From the NCBI GenBank assembly GCA_002722245.1, contig PBLA01000027.1:169138-233137 (forward strand): a stretch of DNA of 64,000 bases, read 5' to 3'. Origin of the DNA: Flavobacteriales bacterium. GTDB lineage: Bacteria > Bacteroidota > Bacteroidia > Flavobacteriales_C > GCA-002722245. Positions 61,667-64,000 of this stretch are shown in pieces. Each line of letters begins with the position of its first letter. Positions within the stretch are counted from its first letter, which is position 1. The notes under the pieces are model-generated. The model saw only the letters and a program-made list of their open reading frames with translations. It had not been told where the DNA came from and made no database searches. The position numbers were made by a program, and so were the translations under genes.

Positions 61667-63997
61667 TTACTTGTAAATCTTTTTAATTTCAAATTCAACT
61701 CTTCGATTCATGGCATGCTCATCTTCATTCAGTGGAACAGCGATTTTAGGTTTATTTTCCCCGTACCCTTTTGCTTTTAATATGGTTCGATTAACACCAA
61801 GTGAAATTAAGAACGTAACACATGCCTCTGCTCTTCGCTGGGATAATGCCAGATTGAATGCTTTACTTCCTCGATTATCAGTATGCGCACTAATTTCAAT
61901 TTCTTTAATGGAAGGATTGGTTTTGATAAAGTCAGCCAATTTAATGAGTTCCATTTTTGCATAAAAGTTGATGGTAGATTGGTTATATTCAAAGTAAACA
62001 TTATTGACCTTTTCAGCCTGCGCGGTTTTTAACCTGCGCATTTCCACATTCACTAGTACAGGACTATTTCCGTTTTCACCAAACGTTGATACTTTGAGCT
62101 CTTGTTTAAAATAATTGTTTTTATTGATCATAAAGGTGTAGTCATTGTTGGATCTTAAGGCTACCTCATATATACCTTCTTGATTTGTCTCGGTTGAAGT
62201 GACTATTCTACCATCTTGATATACTTTAACTTGAGCTTGATAAAGAGGTTGTCCATTAAAAGTTACTTTCCCTGATTTAATAACCGCTCCTCGAATTGGC
62301 ATATCAAAATGCAGGATAAGTGTATCTTTTTTTGTTTTTTGACTTGGGAAAAATGATATCTGATTGGAATAATAGTTTTCTTTTTTAAGAATAATGGTAT
62401 ACAAATCATCACTATTAATGTCTGAATGAAAATGTCCAAATTCATCAGTTATTACATTTATAAAGCGTTCACCCTCCAAAAAGATATTTGCTTCTACGTT
62501 AGGTAGTGACCGTCCATCACTACTTACAGTTCCAATAAAATGAATTTTATCTGATCCTTCTGGTTTAGGGGTGCTTTTCTCTACTTCAAATTCAAGATTT
62601 AAAAAATCTTTATACGATGCACTGTTAGGATCGAAGGTAAAATCTTCCGATCGATAATTATCTTTTTCAATGATGAATTTTATTTTCTTATTGTTAGGAA
62701 GTGCCCACTTAAACCTTCCAAATTCGTCGGTGGTGGTTGTTCCAATTAAATCATCTCCACTAAAAATTCTCACTTTAGCACCTTCAATAATTTTTTCTTC
62801 ATTATATACGATTCCAATTGTTTTAATATCTGTTTCATTGTATATAATATTCTCGAATTCTTTCTGTATTGCAGCTCTACTTAATGTGGCTTTTTTCTCG
62901 CTTTCTGAAAGGGGATTTCGATCGGTTTTTTTGAGACCGAAATTGAGTAAAATATTACTAGCGTCTGCTTCTAATTGACCTGGAGCAACCGTTTGTTTTT
63001 CTGAGTCATAACCTTCTTTTTCTGTTTCCAGGGTATAAATACCATTTCTACTTAAAAGCACATTGAACATTCCATCGTCATCAGAAGTCACTTCTTTATA
63101 AAATTCTCCATCTTTTTTGATTACGATTCTGGCCTGAGGAATAACTTCACTGCCAGAAACAATTTTTCCTTTGGTGATGATTTCAGCTGAAGTAAAATCT
63201 GTTTTTGCTTTAACGGTTTCTTTTATATCATTAGTTGTGATGCTTGTTTCTTTACTTGAATTGCTTAATTCTGTTTGATCAGTTTTTAAAGAAGCATCAC
63301 TGACAGTTTCTTTATTAAGCGTAGGATTATCCAATTTAGTTTCTCCTGAAATAGGGTTAATATCTAACTCTTTTGTCAGAGTTCCTTTTTCATCGATGAA
63401 TATTTTTTGATCTCCTTCACCCCATATAAATCGTTTGCCGTTAATGGAGAAGACTCCATTTTTTTCGATGGACCCATCTTCAAAAACCTTATTCATTCCA
63501 TCGGACCAGCTGAATTTTTTACCATTTAAGGTTAATAGTCCGTCTTTTTCAATGGCGCCATCTTTAAAAATTTTCTCATTATTTGATCCCCATTGGAAAG
63601 GTCTACCTTGAATAGAGAGTTTGCCCTCTTTTTCAATGCTCCCATCTTCAAATATTTTCTCTCCATCCACTCCCCATTTGAATTTTTTGCCATTAATAGA
63701 AAATTGTCCGTCTTTTTCAATGGATCCATCTTCGAATAGTTTTTCATCATTTGGTCCCCAAATGAATTTTTTTCCGTTGATAGAGAATTGTCCGTTTTTC
63801 TCAATGGTTCCATCTTCAAATACTTTCTCTCCGTGCTCTCCCCAGTTGAATTTTTTCCCTTTTACAGAAAATTGTCCGTCTTTTTCAATTGATCCATCCT
63901 CGAATAGTTTTTCATCATTTGGTCCCCAGTTGAATTTTTTCCCGTTGATAGAGAATTGTCCGTTTTTCTCAACACTTCCATCTTCGAATACTTTTTC
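61667..63997 (-). CDS. OmpA-family protein with 28-residue repeats and carboxypeptidase-like domains
   Basis: The frame is open from 63997 to the TAA at 61667. The first possible start is a GTG at 63670, but seven 28-residue repeats (type EKVFEDGSIEKNGQFSINGK with a final WG) continue upstream of it. Four CarboxypepD_reg-like domains follow (for example ARIVIKKDGEFYKEVTSDDD and AQVKVYQDGRIVTSTETNQE), then a C-terminal OmpA domain (ISAHTDNRGSKAFNLALSQR, MNRRVEFEIKK) that binds peptidoglycan. An in-frame TGA occupies 63998-64000, where other units have Gly, Asp or Asn. No signal peptide is seen, so the N-terminus is outside the window, or the gene is interrupted here. Confidence 0.75.
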   Translation of the reverse strand, partial: EKVFEDGSVEKNGQFSINGKKFNWGPNDEKLFEDGSIEKDGQFSVKGKKFNWGEHGEKVFEDGTIEKNGQFSINGKKFIWGPNDEKLFEDGSIEKDGQFSINGKKFKWGVDGEKIFEDGSIEKEGKLSIQGRPFQWGSNNEKIFKDGAIEKDGLLTLNGKKFSWSDGMNKVFEDGSIEKNGVFSINGKRFIWGEGDQKIFIDEKGTLTKELDINPISGETKLDNPTLNKETVSDASLKTDQTELSNSSKETSITTNDIKETVKAKTDFTSAEIITKGKIVSGSEVIPQARIVIKKDGEFYKEVTSDDDGMFNVLLSRNGIYTLETEKEGYDSEKQTVAPGQLEADASNILLNFGLKKTDRNPLSESEKKATLSRAAIQKEFENIIYNETDIKTIGIVYNEEKIIEGAKVRIFSGDDLIGTTTTDEFGRFKWALPNNKKIKFIIEKDNYRSEDFTFDPNSASYKDFLNLEFEVEKSTPKPEGSDKIHFIGTVSSDGRSLPNVEANIFLEGERFINVITDEFGHFHSDINSDDLYTIILKKENYYSNQISFFPSQKTKKDTLILHFDMPIRGAVIKSGKVTFNGQPLYQAQVKVYQDGRIVTSTETNQEGIYEVALRSNNDYTFMINKNNYFKQELKVSTFGENGNSPVLVNVEMRRLKTAQAEKVNNVYFEYNQSTINFYAKMELIKLADFIKTNPSIKEIEISAHTDNRGSKAFNLALSQRRAEACVTFLISLGVNRTILKAKGYGENKPKIAVPLNEDEHAMNRRVEFEIKKIYK
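63410..63997 (-). repeat. Seven tandem 84-bp repeats
   Basis: Seven units of 84 bp, each encoding 28 residues in the same frame. Units one and three (KVF type) and two and four (KLF type) are closest to each other, which points to a 168-bp higher-order unit. Units five to seven are more divergent toward the 3' side of the gene. Confidence 0.85.
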
Positions 63998-64000
63998 TCA

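Noticed and set aside
63532..63819. A 95-codon frame in the repeat region on the minus strand
   Set aside because: It is a shifted frame of the OmpA-family repeats; the K-rich product is a shadow.
63410..63997. Possible CRISPR array in the 84-bp repeats
   Set aside because: The repeats are coding, in one frame, with no unique spacers between them.

Overview
The window is a stretch of a Bacteroidota chromosome, most likely Flavobacteriales. The evidence is low G+C content, promoter-like TAnnTTTG motifs, a type IX secretion (T9SS) C-terminal sorting domain, a TonB-dependent receptor with a carboxypeptidase-like N-terminal domain, tandem DUF1573 genes, a DNA polymerase III alpha subunit with an N-terminal exonuclease, and many SPII lipoproteins and OmpA-anchored surface proteins. 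No prophage, insertion sequence, CRISPR array or rRNA operon was seen.

Layout. 1-8.1 kb: the C-terminal part of an M1 peptidase fused to an outer-membrane barrel, a glycosyltransferase, an M61 peptidase, lpdA, a DUF551 protein and a flippase-like membrane protein. 8.4-13.7 kb: a beta-helix lipoprotein, a TonB-dependent receptor and a PhoB-like response regulator; Pho-box-like direct repeats lie before the lipoprotein and the receptor. 13.7-21.6 kb: small proteins, a PLP deaminase/desulfhydrase, gltB-gltD and tRNA-Gly, followed by the remnant of a GIY-YIG nuclease gene that ends in a decayed copy of the tRNA 3' end. 22-25.3 kb: an ECF sigma factor, an anti-sigma-like protein with a barrel-like C-terminus, and an LVIVD lipoprotein. 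25.4-36.8 kb: dnaE, an unknown membrane protein, an lgt / GrpE-like / divergent Hsp70 operon on the minus strand, two DUF1573 proteins, a thioredoxin-like lipoprotein and tRNA-Lys. 36.9-39.7 kb: aroK, gapA, pfkA.

40.0-54.5 kb is the most interesting part: a compact chitin / N-acetylglucosamine (GlcNAc) utilisation region without SusC or SusD. It encodes a GH18 chitinase fused to an OmpA peptidoglycan-binding domain, two unrecognised outer-membrane barrel proteins, two carbohydrate-binding-like lipoproteins, NagB, a NagB fused to a PIG-L/LmbE-type deacetylase domain, a T9SS-secreted binding-like protein, a FucP/NagP-type sugar permease and a NagX-like acyltransferase. Acetyl-CoA synthetase (acs) follows and could use acetate released by deacetylation. 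A plausible flow is: chitin cut at the surface, oligosaccharides bound and passed through the barrels, GlcNAc imported, and glucosamine-6-phosphate deaminated into glycolysis, with gapA and pfkA next door.

56.8-64 kb: a LolC/E-type permease, a NamZ-type muramidase lipoprotein, an MscS channel, an aminotransferase, and a large OmpA-family protein with seven 84-bp tandem repeats that meet an in-frame TGA at the window edge. Gene functions are read from motifs and family knowledge; no database search was possible.
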